Assembly (NCBI RefSeq): GCF_012927445.1
Contig: NZ_JABBPD010000004.1
Coordinates: 465,039-529,038 of the forward strand
Direction of reading: 5' to 3'
Length of the DNA stretch: 64,000 nt
Origin: Rhodoferax sp.
GTDB taxonomy: Bacteria > Pseudomonadota > Gammaproteobacteria > Burkholderiales > Burkholderiaceae_C
Of this stretch, positions 9,667-20,795 are shown one piece after another. Position numbers and translations under genes: made by a program. Numbering within the stretch: the stretch's first letter is position 1; every line of letters begins with the position of its first letter. The notes beneath the pieces are model-generated. The model had not been told where the DNA came from. It ran no database searches and worked only from the letters and a program-made list of their open reading frames with translations.

Positions 9667-10407
9667 TCAACTGGCCACCAGCGCCCGCACCGCCGCCAGT
9701 TGCCGGCGCGACACAAACAGCCGCTCCTCAATGCCGTCCAGCCGCACCGCCCAGCCCTCGCCTTCTTCCGCGTCGTAGTGCTTTTCCAGCGCCCGCACCG
9801 CCGGCTTGGCGATCAGGGCGTTGCGGTGAATGCGCATGAAGCGGGTGGGGTACTTTTCTTCCAGTTCGTTCAATGAACCTTCCAGGATATAGCTCTTGGC
9901 TTGCGTGCGCACCGTGATGTATTTGAGCTCGGCCTTGAGGTACAGCACTTGCGCCAGCGGCACCCGCTCGGTCCGGCCACGGTCCTGAATAATCAAAACT
10001 TCTTGCGGCAAATCAGGCGCTAGCCGCCGTTCTGACTGCATCAACCGCTCTACTTTTTGTAGCGCAGCCTGCAGCCGTTCCAGCCGCACCGGTTTGGTCA
10101 GATAGTCCACAGCGTCCAGCTCGAAAGCCTGCACCGCATGCTCGGCATGGGCCGTCACAAACACCACGGCGGGCGGATTCGGCAGCGTGCGCAGGGTTTG
10201 GGCCAAGCTCAGGCCGTCGGCGCCAGGCATGTGAATATCGATCAGCGCCACATCCACCGGCTGGCGCTGCAGCCACGCCACCGCCTGCGCGGCGTTGGCG
10301 GCCTCGGCCTCGACACTGGCCGTCGGCGCGCTGCAGTCGCCCAGCAGGGTGCGCAGACGCGAGCGCGCCAGAAGCTCATCGTCAACGATCAGCACCTTCA
10401 GACGCAT
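9667..10407 (-). CDS. LytR/AlgR-family response regulator (REC + LytTR)
   Basis: This 246-residue two-component regulator has an N-terminal receiver with acidic residues in VDDE, the phospho-acceptor Asp in ALIDIHMPGADGL, the switch Thr in VFVTAHAEHAV and Lys in DYLTKPVRLE. A LytTR DNA-binding domain follows (VLYLKAELKYITVRT, MRIHRNALIAKP), like AlgR and LytR. The ATG at 10407 gives a clean receiver start (MRLKVLIVDDE). The cognate kinase gene lies immediately upstream, 19 bases away. The linker between the domains contains RRLAPDLPQEV, which may be an old copy of the dispersed repeat. Target genes cannot be told from the sequence; AlgR-like control is only a family analogy. Confidence 0.93.
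   Translation of the reverse strand: MRLKVLIVDDELLARSRLRTLLGDCSAPTASVEAEAANAAQAVAWLQRQPVDVALIDIHMPGADGLSLAQTLRTLPNPPAVVFVTAHAEHAVQAFELDAVDYLTKPVRLERLQAALQKVERLMQSERRLAPDLPQEVLIIQDRGRTERVPLAQVLYLKAELKYITVRTQAKSYILEGSLNELEEKYPTRFMRIHRNALIAKPAVRALEKHYDAEEGEGWAVRLDGIEERLFVSRRQLAAVRALVAS
9991..10030 (-). repeat. Possible decayed repeat copy C (interdomain linker of the response regulator)
   Basis: The minus strand reads cggcggctagcgcctgattt, then gccgcaagaagttttgatta. The order and spacing match the ctagcc and gcaagaagctatta blocks of copy A, and the reading frame (LAP...QE) is the same. The match is imperfect, so chance similarity is possible. Confidence 0.4.
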
Positions 10408-10426
10408 GGGGAAAACTCGTTGGCCG

Positions 10427-11464
10427 TCATACGGGCACCTCGATCCTGACTTGAAAAATACCGTTCTTGAGACCGTACTGGAATTGGCCTTGCACATCGT
10501 GCAGCAGATGCAGCCGGTCCCGCACGTTGTCCAGCGCCACCCCGTTGCCGCGCTCGCCATGCCCGGCCGGCACCGTGTTGGTGACCTTGATCACCACACT
10601 GGCGCCCCGCCGTTGCGTGGAGATCCTGATTTGCGCCCCGGTCAGGCTAGGCTCCACGCCGTGCCGCACCGCGTTTTCCACCAGCGGCTGCAACAGCAAG
10701 GGCGGCAATTTGGCGGTGGAGGCGTCGGGGTCCAGGGCCCACTCCACCTGGATGCGCTCGCCAAAACGCACGGTTTCGATCGCCAGATAACGCTGCGCCA
10801 GGGCAATTTCATCGGCCAGCGTGACGAACTCGCCCTGCTCAATCAGCGCATGACGAAACAAATCACTCAAATCTTCCAGCAGGGCCTCGGCCTTGGCCGG
10901 CTCGGCCCGCACCAGCGCAATGGCGCTGTTGAGCGTATTGAACAAAAAATGGGGCCGGATACGCGCCTGCAGCTCACTCAAACGCGCCGCCGTCGCCGCC
11001 GGTGCGGTGCCCTTGGCCCGCAACACCAGCGCCGCCACCAGCAGCGCCGACATCAGGGCGCCGCTGAAAGCACAGGCCAGCCAGGGTGCCGGCTCCAGCA
11101 AACCCACCATGAACAAGACGCCGCAACCATACAGGCCGGCCCCGGCGCCCAAGGCCACACCGGCCAACTGCTGGACCACGGGATTCAGGCGCGCCAGTAC
11201 TTTTTTCAGACTGCAAGCCGCAATCAACCACACCAGCGTCGCCGGCAAGGCGCCGCCGGTGAGCAAGGCCAGGCGGCTCAACCAATCCACAAAGCTGGAC
11301 GCGCCAAACATGGCGCTCACCGCCACCACCGCCTCGACAAACAGCACGGCGCGCAACACCACGCCCACCTGGCAGGCGTCAAACAGCAACCGCCGTGGCA
11401 ACCCCAGCGCGGGCGGCGCGGGGGCCAGATCCTGGAAGGCCGATAAAATTTGGGTGTCTCTCAT
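10427..11464 (-). CDS. LytS/YehU-type sensor histidine kinase
   Basis: This 345-residue membrane kinase has several hydrophobic segments between about residues 35 and 155, probably four helices. The His_kinase H-box RPHFLFNTLNSAIALVRAEP follows, then the ATP-binding region with LPPLLLQPLVENAVRHGVEP and GNGVALDNVRDRL. This arrangement is that of the LytS/AlgZ class. I start at the ATG at 11464 (MRDTQILSAF). It forms an operon with the response regulator 19 bases downstream and is divergent from argH. The AlgZ-AlgR genes also lie near argH and hemC in pseudomonads, so the AlgZ/AlgR analogy is supported by neighbourhood, but the signal is unknown. Confidence 0.93.
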   Translation of the reverse strand: MRDTQILSAFQDLAPAPPALGLPRRLLFDACQVGVVLRAVLFVEAVVAVSAMFGASSFVDWLSRLALLTGGALPATLVWLIAACSLKKVLARLNPVVQQLAGVALGAGAGLYGCGVLFMVGLLEPAPWLACAFSGALMSALLVAALVLRAKGTAPAATAARLSELQARIRPHFLFNTLNSAIALVRAEPAKAEALLEDLSDLFRHALIEQGEFVTLADEIALAQRYLAIETVRFGERIQVEWALDPDASTAKLPPLLLQPLVENAVRHGVEPSLTGAQIRISTQRRGASVVIKVTNTVPAGHGERGNGVALDNVRDRLHLLHDVQGQFQYGLKNGIFQVRIEVPV

Positions 11465-11563
11465 TAATAGTGGTTCCGTGTGGACCCGATTATTGATGAT
11501 CTGTTGCCTCAAAAGCATAACCCCAACACCCAGCCCGGCCCTCGAAAGCTGACGCTCATTTAC

Positions 11564-13015
11564 ATGCCACACAACCAATTCGATAAAAAATCAGAAGCCT
11601 GGTCTGCCCTCTTCTCCGAGCCCATGAGCGATTTGGTCAAGCGCTACACCTCCAGCGTCTTTTTTGACAAGCGTCTGTGGCAGGCCGACATTGCCGGCTC
11701 GCTGGCCCATGCCGAGATGCTGGCCGCGCAAAAAATCATCACACTGGAGGACCACCGTGCGATCCAAAACGGGATGGCGACGATTGCGGCGGAAATTGAA
11801 TCCGGCGATTTTGAATGGAAACTGGATCTGGAAGACGTCCACCTCAACATCGAAGCGCGCCTGACGCAGTTGGTCGGCATTGCCGGCAAACGCCTGCACA
11901 CAGGCCGCTCGCGCAACGACCAGGTGGCGACCGACGTGCGGCTGTGGCTGCGCGGCGAGATTGATTTGATCAGCGGCCTGCTGACCGACCTGCAAAAAGC
12001 GCTGATTGAAGTGGCCGAGAAAAATATCGAAGTGATCCTGCCGGGCTTCACCCACCTGCAGGTAGCGCAACCGATCAGCTTCGGCCACCACATGCTGGCC
12101 TATGTCGAAATGTTCAGCCGCGATGCGGAGCGCATGAGCGACGTGCGCCGCCGCACCAACCGCCTGCCACTGGGCGCCGCTGCGCTGGCCGGCACCAGCT
12201 ACCCGCTGGACCGGGAGCGTGTCGCCAAAACACTGGGCATGGTCGATGACAAAGGCCTGCCCTGTGTCTGCCAGAACTCGCTGGACGCCGTGAGCGACCG
12301 CGACTTTGCCATCGAATTCACCGCCGCTGCCTCGCTCTGCATGGTGCACATCAGCCGCTTCAGCGAAGAACTGATTCTGTGGATGAGCCAAAACTTCGGT
12401 TTCATCCAGATTGCCGACCGCTTCACTACCGGCAGTTCCATCATGCCGCAGAAGAAAAACCCCGACGTGCCTGAACTGGCACGCGGCAAAACCGGCCGCG
12501 TGGTCGGCCACCTGATGGGCCTGATCACACTGATGAAGGGCCAGCCGCTGGCCTACAACAAGGACAACCAGGAAGACAAGGAGCCGTTGTTCGACACGGT
12601 CGACACGCTGAAAGACACGCTGCGCATCTTTGCCGAAATGGTCGGCGGGCAGCTCAACCCGTCAACCGGGGCGAAAGAAGGCGGCATCACCGTCAAACCC
12701 GAAGCGATGGAGCGCGCCGCCCTCAAAGGCTACGCCACCGCCACCGATCTGGCCGACTACCTGGTGAAAAAAGGCCTGCCGTTCCGTGACGCCCACGAGA
12801 CCGTGGCCCATGCCGTGAAGGCCGCCATTGCGCATCAAGTGGATCTGTCGGAATTGCCATTAACGGTGTTGCAGCAGTTCAACCCGACCATTGAAAAGGA
12901 TGTGTATGAGGTGCTGAGTCTGCGTGGTTCGCTCAATGCGCGCGACATTCTGGGTGGCACGGCACCGAATCAGGTGCGGGCGCAGATTGCACGGCATCGG
13001 GTGCGACTGGGCTGA
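11564..13015 (+). CDS. argH: Argininosuccinate lyase
   Basis: ArgH splits argininosuccinate into arginine and fumarate, the last step of arginine synthesis. The 483-residue protein has the fumarase/aspartase-superfamily signature [12 protein letters not shown], the conserved [17 protein letters not shown] and the catalytic-region [15 protein letters not shown]. The start at 11564 ([20 protein letters not shown]) matches the family start better than the in-frame codon at 11480, whose extra 28 residues would run toward the divergent kinase promoter. A terminator lies about 115 bases downstream. Confidence 0.97.
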   Translation: MPHNQFDKKSEAWSALFSEPMSDLVKRYTSSVFFDKRLWQADIAGSLAHAEMLAAQKIITLEDHRAIQNGMATIAAEIESGDFEWKLDLEDVHLNIEARLTQLVGIAGKRLHTGRSRNDQVATDVRLWLRGEIDLISGLLTDLQKALIEVAEKNIEVILPGFTHLQVAQPISFGHHMLAYVEMFSRDAERMSDVRRRTNRLPLGAAALAGTSYPLDRERVAKTLGMVDDKGLPCVCQNSLDAVSDRDFAIEFTAAASLCMVHISRFSEELILWMSQNFGFIQIADRFTTGSSIMPQKKNPDVPELARGKTGRVVGHLMGLITLMKGQPLAYNKDNQEDKEPLFDTVDTLKDTLRIFAEMVGGQLNPSTGAKEGGITVKPEAMERAALKGYATATDLADYLVKKGLPFRDAHETVAHAVKAAIAHQVDLSELPLTVLQQFNPTIEKDVYEVLSLRGSLNARDILGGTAPNQVRAQIARHRVRLG

Positions 13016-13130
13016 GGTGATCGGGATTCGGGTTTTCCATGAGTTGAATTGCCCGACTCACTGCTAAAGTCGCCCTGGGCTTTAAGCCCCTGCGCTTCAC
13101 CTCCCTGAGCGTAGCCCGAAAGGGATTGCA

Positions 13131-13154
13131 CCCAGCCTCCGCGCTGGGTTTTTT
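13131..13154 (+). terminator. Rho-independent terminator downstream of argH
   Basis: The stem cccagc/gctggg has a six-base loop and is followed by eight Ts. The rest of the 446-base gap before the phasin gene holds the phasin promoter region and no recognisable gene. Confidence 0.85.
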
Positions 13155-13321
13155 TTGGCCGTGCCTAATAGTCAGTTAACTCGTGTGCCACGGTGCGGTG
13201 GTCTGAGGTCTTCATTCGCACTTATGGCGCCAACACAGCCTTCGACAGATGACACCAAACAGTACACGCGTGTTGGTAAAGTTGATTTCCCCCCCTGAAG
13301 CTAGACCAAACCCTCTAATAA

Positions 13322-13338
13322 TTGCTGCATTGCAACAA
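13322..13338. promoter_or_regulatory. Candidate PhaR operator 1 upstream of the phasin gene
   Basis: The sequence ttgctgcattgcaacaa is a near-palindrome of TGC/GCA half sites. A second copy in the opposite orientation lies at 13381. PhaR, the repressor of phasin genes in PHB producers, binds TGC-rich sites; assignment here is by analogy. Confidence 0.5.
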
Positions 13339-13344
13339 AACAAC

Positions 13345-13372
13345 TTCCACTTTCTCAGATTCTCCCTATAAT
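13345..13372 (+). promoter_or_regulatory. Candidate phasin promoter
   Basis: A perfect tataat (13367-13372) serves as the -10 element. The -35 region is weak (ttccac at 13345). The promoter lies between the two PhaR-like sites, as expected for a repressed promoter. Confidence 0.5.
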
Positions 13373-13380
13373 TTGCTCAA

Positions 13381-13395
13381 TGTTGCACTGCAGCA
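13381..13395. promoter_or_regulatory. Candidate PhaR operator 2
   Basis: The sequence tgttgcactgcagca is the inverted partner of the site at 13322. It lies just downstream of the -10 box, near the expected transcription start. Confidence 0.5.
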
Positions 13396-13461
13396 TTAAT
13401 TGGCCAACTTGGCATTCGCTGATGCAGGCCTCCGATTCGTCCATTAATGAAGGAAACCGAA

Positions 13462-14007
13462 ATGAACAACACCGCCGCACAATTCGCCGAAACCAACAAA
13501 GCCAACCTGCAAGCCCTGGAAGGCTTCACCACGCAGGCTTTTGCCGGTGTCGAGAAGCTGGTCGAACTGAACCTGGCTGCAACCAAGTCCCTCTTGGGCG
13601 AGTCTTTCAGCCATGTCCAGGCTGTTCTGGGTGCCAAAGATGCACAAGAACTGCTGGCGCTGCAATCTGGCTTGGCCAAACCTTTGGCTGACAAAACTGC
13701 AGCCTACGCTCAACACGTTCAAACCATCGTGACCGGCAGCGGTGCAGAATTGGCCAAGGCTTTTGAAGCCAAGACCGCCGAAGCTCAAAAAGCTTTCGCT
13801 GGTGCCGTTGAAAACCTGACCAAGAACGCACCTGCTGGCAGCGAATCCGCTGTGGCCGCTTTCAAGAACGCTTTGACCGCTGGTCAAAACGCTATCGAGT
13901 CCGCTCAGACTCAAGCTAAAAAAGCGGTGGAAACGGCTCAGACCAACTTCACGGCAGCCGCTACCCAAGCCGCTGATGCGGTCAAGAAAGCTACTAAAAC
14001 AGCTTAA
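13462..14007 (+). CDS. Phasin family protein
   Basis: Phasins coat polyhydroxyalkanoate granules and control their size and number. This 181-residue, Ala-rich, almost wholly helical protein contains the phasin block LQALEGFTTQAFAGVEKLVELNLAATKSLLGES and a long C-terminal Ala/Lys/Thr-rich amphipathic region. I start at the ATG at 13462, preceded by aagga at a 7-base spacing, rather than the in-frame ATG at 13447. Two TGC-type palindromes flank its promoter, which suggests PhaR control. A UUCG-loop terminator follows. Function follows family membership; PHA synthase is not in the window. Confidence 0.93.
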   Translation: MNNTAAQFAETNKANLQALEGFTTQAFAGVEKLVELNLAATKSLLGESFSHVQAVLGAKDAQELLALQSGLAKPLADKTAAYAQHVQTIVTGSGAELAKAFEAKTAEAQKAFAGAVENLTKNAPAGSESAVAAFKNALTAGQNAIESAQTQAKKAVETAQTNFTAAATQAADAVKKATKTA

Positions 14008-14037
14008 TTGCCCATTGCCCTGCGGGGCAGTCAGCAA

Positions 14038-14070
14038 CAAACGGCACCTTCGGGTGCCGTTTGTGTTTTA
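14038..14070. terminator. Terminator between the phasin gene and thiC
   Basis: The stem acggcacc/ggtgccgt closes on a ttcg tetraloop, with T-rich flank on the plus side and aaac on the other. The two genes converge here, so it probably serves both. Confidence 0.85.
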
Positions 14071-14078
14071 GCCGCGGA

Positions 14079-16155
<2,077 letters not shown>

Positions 16156-16345
16156 CGCAGTTTAAGCGATCCAGGCAAATAGTTCTTGCAAGGCAGCCGA
16201 CACACCTGGTTAGCGCCTGAAACGGGCACCGCCCACGGATTGGCGCCATCGAGCGCAACTAACGGACGACAATGGCGACAAGGGGCGCAAATCTAACAGA
16301 CCCCGGGCATGAAGTTGGGGAGCAAATTTTCCAGGAGCGTTGACT

Positions 16346-16675
16346 ATGGCAATTTCTCATGTGGCCGCTGGCCAATCCATCGATGTGGCACCTTATGGAC
16401 CTGCGCTAATCGATGCGCGCACGGTAGCGCTGTTCAAGACCGAGCAGCTTGAAGTCATCCGCCTGGTGCTGATGGCCGGAAAATCGTTCCCCCCGCACAA
16501 AGTGGCGGGTGAAATCACGATTTTGTGCCTGGAGGGACGCCTTGACGTCACGGCGGAGGAATCATCCCAAACCTTGCAGGCCGGTCAACTCATGTATTTG
16601 TCAGGCCATGTTCTGCACAGTCTCGTCGCGCTCGAGGACGCATCGGCCCTGGTGACGATTGTGTTGCGCAAGTAG
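16346..16675 (+). CDS. Small cupin-domain protein
   Basis: This 109-residue single-domain cupin is read from conserved barrel motifs: GKSFPPHKVAGEITILCLEGRLDV (cupin motif 1, with a His and a Glu) and GQLMYLSGHVLHSLVALEDASALV (motif 2, with a His). Such proteins bind a metal or small ligand; the substrate is unknown. Start at the ATG at 16346, with aggag 8 bases upstream. It is a single gene between thiC (divergent) and the lactate dehydrogenase, with about 130 bases on the downstream side. Confidence 0.8.
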   Translation: MAISHVAAGQSIDVAPYGPALIDARTVALFKTEQLEVIRLVLMAGKSFPPHKVAGEITILCLEGRLDVTAEESSQTLQAGQLMYLSGHVLHSLVALEDASALVTIVLRK

Positions 16676-16805
16676 CGCCATTCGCGCAGCAACGCGGCGC
16701 CCAGCGCATCGGTTTGTTCCAAAAAATTTCAACCTGCCCGCAGCAGATTTCAAACCAGCCCTGTGGGGCAGCCCTTACCATTCAGGCAAATAAAAGGAAA
16801 CCTTG

Positions 16806-17960
16806 ATGTCCGTGATCACCAATATCGAAGACCTGCGCGTTCTGGCAGAAAAGCGCGTGCCGCGCATGTTTTACGACTACGCCGACTCTGGCTCCTGGAC
16901 CGAAAGCACCTACCGCGCCAATGCCGCCGATTTCCAGACCATCAAGCTGCGCCAGCGCGTGGCCGTGAACATGGAAAACCGCAGCACGGCCACCACGATG
17001 ATCGGACAAAACGTGGCCATGCCGGTGGCGATTGCCCCCACTGGTCTGACCGGCATGCAGCATGCCGACGGTGAGATTCTGGCGGCCCGCGCGGCCAAGA
17101 AGTTTGGCATTCCGTTCACCCTCTCCACCATGAGCATCTGCTCGATTGAAGACGTGGCCAGGGAAACCGGCAACCACCCGTTCTGGTTTCAGCTCTATGT
17201 GATGAAAGACCGCGACTACATCGAGCGGCTGATTGACCGGGCCAAGGCCGCCCACTGCTCGGCACTGGTCTTGACACTCGATTTGCAGATCATCGGCCAA
17301 CGCCACAAGGACCTGAAAAACGGCCTCTCGGCGCCACCCAAGCTCACCGTGGCCAACATCCTCAACATGATGACCAAGCCGCGCTGGGGACTGGGCATGC
17401 TCGGTACCAAGCGGCACGGCTTTGGCAACATCGTCGGCCACGTCAAAGGCGTGGAAAACATGGGCTCACTCTCCGAGTGGACCGCCAAGCAATTCGACCC
17501 GGCACTGAACTGGGGCGATGTGGAATGGATCAAGAAGCGCTGGGGTGGCAAGCTCATCCTGAAGGGCATTCAGGACGTGGAAGATGCGCGCCTGGCGGTC
17601 AACTCCGGCGCGGACGCCCTGATCGTCTCCAACCACGGCGGGCGCCAGCTGGACGGGGCGGAGTCGTCGATCCGCGCCCTGCCGAAAATTGTGGACGCAG
17701 TCGGCAAAGAAATTGAGGTGCACATGGACGGCGGCATCCGCTCGGGCCAAGATGTACTCAAAGCCCGCGCGATGGGTGCGCAAGGCACCTACATTGGCCG
17801 CGCCTTCCTTTATGGTCTGGGCGCCATGGGCGAAGCCGGTGTGAGCAAAGCACTGGAAATTATCCGCAACGAGCTGGACCTGACCATGGCGTTTTGCGGC
17901 CACACCAACATCAAAACGGTGGACAAAGGCATTCTCTTGCCTGGCACTTACCCAACCTGA
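16806..17960 (+). CDS. lldD: FMN-dependent L-lactate dehydrogenase / alpha-hydroxy-acid oxidase
   Basis: This 384-residue enzyme belongs to the FMN-dependent alpha-hydroxy-acid dehydrogenase family, which oxidises L-lactate (or a related hydroxyacid) to the keto acid and passes electrons to the respiratory chain. Visible motifs are PRMFYDYADSGSWTE, MPVAIAPTGLTGM, the active-site SNHGGRQLDGAESS with the catalytic His, and the phosphate-binding MDGGIRSGQDVLKARAMGA. ATG at 16806 with aaagga-like sequence upstream. It is a single gene closed by an inverted repeat. Glycolate or mandelate could be alternative substrates; lactate is the default family call. Confidence 0.88.
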   Translation: MSVITNIEDLRVLAEKRVPRMFYDYADSGSWTESTYRANAADFQTIKLRQRVAVNMENRSTATTMIGQNVAMPVAIAPTGLTGMQHADGEILAARAAKKFGIPFTLSTMSICSIEDVARETGNHPFWFQLYVMKDRDYIERLIDRAKAAHCSALVLTLDLQIIGQRHKDLKNGLSAPPKLTVANILNMMTKPRWGLGMLGTKRHGFGNIVGHVKGVENMGSLSEWTAKQFDPALNWGDVEWIKKRWGGKLILKGIQDVEDARLAVNSGADALIVSNHGGRQLDGAESSIRALPKIVDAVGKEIEVHMDGGIRSGQDVLKARAMGAQGTYIGRAFLYGLGAMGEAGVSKALEIIRNELDLTMAFCGHTNIKTVDKGILLPGTYPT

Positions 17961-17968
17961 GACCTTGG

Positions 17969-18010
17969 GGGGACAGACCCACCATTGCAAAGCAATTTTG
18001 GTCTGTCCCC
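17969..18010. terminator. Long inverted repeat between lldD and the acetyltransferase gene
   Basis: The arms ggggacagacc (17969-17979) and ggtctgtcccc (18000-18010) pair perfectly over 11 bases. A smaller attgc/gcaat hairpin sits inside the loop. It separates two converging genes and can act as a bidirectional transcription stop, though it has no long T-run. Confidence 0.6.
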
Positions 18011-18016
18011 AACTGA

Positions 18017-20695
18017 TTAGAGCAGCTGCGAAACCAGCTTGAAATCAGCATCTTCAGAAAATGGTTTCACATGGAAGCCCAAGCCCCGCATCAGCTTCAG
18101 CATGGTGGGGTTGTTGGCCAGGACCAGGCCCTCAATCTCGGTCAGCCCTTTTTCGCGGGCGAAGTCCATGATGGACAACATCAGGCGTGAACCCAGTCCT
18201 TTGCCCTTGAACTCATCCGCCACCACCAGCGAGAACTCGCAACTGGAGCGGTCCGGGTTGGTGATGTAGCGCGACACGCCGACGATGCGGGTCACCTCGG
18301 TGGCGATGCCGTCGGCGTCCACTTGCCGTTCGCGCGTCACCGCCACCAGCGCCATTTCGCGGTCGTAATCGATCAACGTGAAACGCGCCAGCATGGTGGC
18401 CGGCAACTCCTGCATGCTGGAGACAAAGCGGAAGTAGCGGCTCTCGGGCGAGAGATGGCGCACAAATTCCTGCAGCATGATGGCGTCATCCGGGTGAATC
18501 GGCCGCACGGTGTATTCACCGCCACCCGGCAGCGGCCACAACTGCTCGTACTGCGCCGGATAGGGCAGGATGGCCAGGTGGTTGTAGCGGCGCGCCGAAG
18601 GCGGCGCGTTGTCGATGACAATGCGCGCATCCACGGCCAGGGCACCGGACTCGTCCACGATGATGGGGTTGATGTCCATCTCGCGCAGTTGTGGCAACTC
18701 GCACACCATCTCCGACACCCGCAGCAGCACCTGCTCCAGCGCCACCATGTTGACGGGCGCAGCGCCACGCCACTCGCCCAGCGTCTCGGCCACACGGGAG
18801 CGTTCGATCAGGCGACGCGCCAGAAACTGGTTCAAGGGCGGCAACTCCATGGCGCGGTCATTGATCAACTCGATCATGGTGCCGCCCGCCCCAAACGCAA
18901 TCACCGGACCAAACGGATCATCGGTGACCAGGCCGACACAGACTTCACGTCCCCGTTTCTGGCTGGACATGTTCTGGATGGTGACGCCATTGATCCGCGC
19001 GTCCGGCATCAACTTGGCCACCGCCTGCATCATCTCGACATAGGAATCGCGCACCCCGACGGCGTTGACGATATTGAGCACCACGCCCTGCACATCGGAC
19101 TTGTGGCTGATGTCGGGCGAGTCAATTTTGAGCGCGACCGGGAAGCCCAGCTGGGTCGCGATCATGATGGCTTCGTTGACGCTGCGCGCCAGGATGGTCT
19201 TGGTCACCGGAATGTGGAACGCCGCCAGCAGCGCCTTGGACTCCATCTCGGTCAGCACCTTGCGGCGCTCGGCCAGCACGCTCTCAATCAGCATGCGGGC
19301 TCCCTCGACATCGGGCTTGGCCAGATCGGACAAGGGCGGTGGCGTTTGTTGCAGTAGCTGCTGGTTTTGGTAGAACGACGCGATGTTGCCAAACGCCCCC
19401 ACCGCCGCTTCCGGCGTGCGAAAGGTCGGAATGGCCGCCTCGTTCAAGATCAGCCGCGCCTCGCCGACACTGGCGTCGCCCATCAAACACGTCAGCAAGG
19501 GCTTGCCAATGTGCTTATGGCTTTCTGCCAGCGCAGTAGCAATGGTCGCGCTGTCCATGCCGATCTTGGGTGAATAAATGGCCAGCACACCATCGACCTG
19601 GCGTGCTTTGCCCGCCGCTTCAATCGCGGCCTTGAAGTGCTCGGGGCCCGCGTCCTCCGAGACGTCGATCAGGTCACACAAGGACGCCAGTGGCGGCAGT
19701 TGGGTTTTGAGCGTTTGCGCCTGTTCGTTGGTCAGGCACGCCAGCTGCAAATTGATTTCACTGACCCAGTCGGCGGCCAGCACGCCCGGTCCGCCGCCGT
19801 TGGTCACAATCGCCAGCCGTCGCCCCACCGGCCGGTAACGCGAGGCCAGGCATTTGGCCGCAGAGAACAGCTGCACAAACGAGCGCACGCGCACCGCGCC
19901 GGCCCGGCGCAAGGCGGAATCAAACACATCGTCGCTGCCGACGATGGAGCCCGAATGCGTCAGCGCGGCCCGGTTCCCGGCCGGCTTGCGGCCGGCCTTG
20001 AGCACCACCACCGGCTTGGCGTTGGCAGCGGCGCGCAGGGCGCTCATGAAGCGGCGCGCATTGCTGATGCCTTCCAGGTAAACGACGATGCTGTGGGTAT
20101 TGGCATCGGCCGCCAGAAAGTCGAGCACCTGCGCCATGTCCACCGCGGTATTGGGACCCAGCGACACCACGGTCGAAAAACCAACGCCATTCTTTTTGGC
20201 CCAGTCGAGAATCGACGACGTGAGGGAACCCGATTGTGAGACCAGCGCCAGGGGTCCGGGCGCACTCAAGACGCCCGCCACGCTGGCATTGAGCTGCAAA
20301 TGCGGGCGCTGAAAGCCGAGGCAATTCGGCCCCAGCAGATGGATGCCATCGCGTCGCGCTATTTTGTGCAACTCGGCCGCCAGCGTCGCGTCAATGCCGC
20401 TGGAGATCACCAGGGCGGCGCGGCACTTGATGCGACCCGCGATCTCCAGCGCCGAGACCACCTCGCCGGGCGGCATGGCAATCACCGCCAGATCGGCCTG
20501 GGTGTGGGCCAGCTCAGCCAAGGTGCCAATGGTGTGGATATCCAGAAACACCAGCGAGCCGGTAAACCGCTGCGCCACCAGGGCGCGGTGCAGCGCCTGT
20601 GCCTGCAGCGTTTGCGAGGCCGGATCGTCCACCTTGCCTGCAAACACAACAATGGATTTGGGCGAAAACAGGGGGGTGAGGAAGTGCTTATCCAT
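18017..20695 (-). CDS. Acyl-CoA synthetase (ADP-forming)-like / GNAT acetyltransferase (Pat/YfiQ type)
   Basis: This 892-residue multidomain protein has an N-terminal CoA-binding domain (FSPKSIVVFAG), succinyl-CoA-ligase-like domains (LLGPNCLGF, ALVSQSGSLTSSILDW, ALTHSGSIVGSDD with a retained His), an ATP-grasp domain from about residue 480 (GFPVALKIDSPDISHKSDV), and a C-terminal GNAT domain from about residue 735 (EFSLVVADEFKGKGLGSRLM, the acetyl-CoA loop). Enterobacterial Pat has the same order and acetylates lysines of acetyl-CoA synthetase. Whether the ligase half is active is open: its catalytic-type His is present. It is a single gene, read leftward. Acetyltransferase activity is the most probable function. 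Confidence 0.9.
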   Translation of the reverse strand: MDKHFLTPLFSPKSIVVFAGKVDDPASQTLQAQALHRALVAQRFTGSLVFLDIHTIGTLAELAHTQADLAVIAMPPGEVVSALEIAGRIKCRAALVISSGIDATLAAELHKIARRDGIHLLGPNCLGFQRPHLQLNASVAGVLSAPGPLALVSQSGSLTSSILDWAKKNGVGFSTVVSLGPNTAVDMAQVLDFLAADANTHSIVVYLEGISNARRFMSALRAAANAKPVVVLKAGRKPAGNRAALTHSGSIVGSDDVFDSALRRAGAVRVRSFVQLFSAAKCLASRYRPVGRRLAIVTNGGGPGVLAADWVSEINLQLACLTNEQAQTLKTQLPPLASLCDLIDVSEDAGPEHFKAAIEAAGKARQVDGVLAIYSPKIGMDSATIATALAESHKHIGKPLLTCLMGDASVGEARLILNEAAIPTFRTPEAAVGAFGNIASFYQNQQLLQQTPPPLSDLAKPDVEGARMLIESVLAERRKVLTEMESKALLAAFHIPVTKTILARSVNEAIMIATQLGFPVALKIDSPDISHKSDVQGVVLNIVNAVGVRDSYVEMMQAVAKLMPDARINGVTIQNMSSQKRGREVCVGLVTDDPFGPVIAFGAGGTMIELINDRAMELPPLNQFLARRLIERSRVAETLGEWRGAAPVNMVALEQVLLRVSEMVCELPQLREMDINPIIVDESGALAVDARIVIDNAPPSARRYNHLAILPYPAQYEQLWPLPGGGEYTVRPIHPDDAIMLQEFVRHLSPESRYFRFVSSMQELPATMLARFTLIDYDREMALVAVTRERQVDADGIATEVTRIVGVSRYITNPDRSSCEFSLVVADEFKGKGLGSRLMLSIMDFAREKGLTEIEGLVLANNPTMLKLMRGLGFHVKPFSEDADFKLVSQLL

Positions 20696-20795
20696 ATTGA
20701 TTTAAATTAATTTTTGATCGCAGACGCCAGCTTAACCCGTCCACAAGTCAGCGACGTTGACTTGGCGCAGGACCTGTTCGCGCTATCCTCACGGC

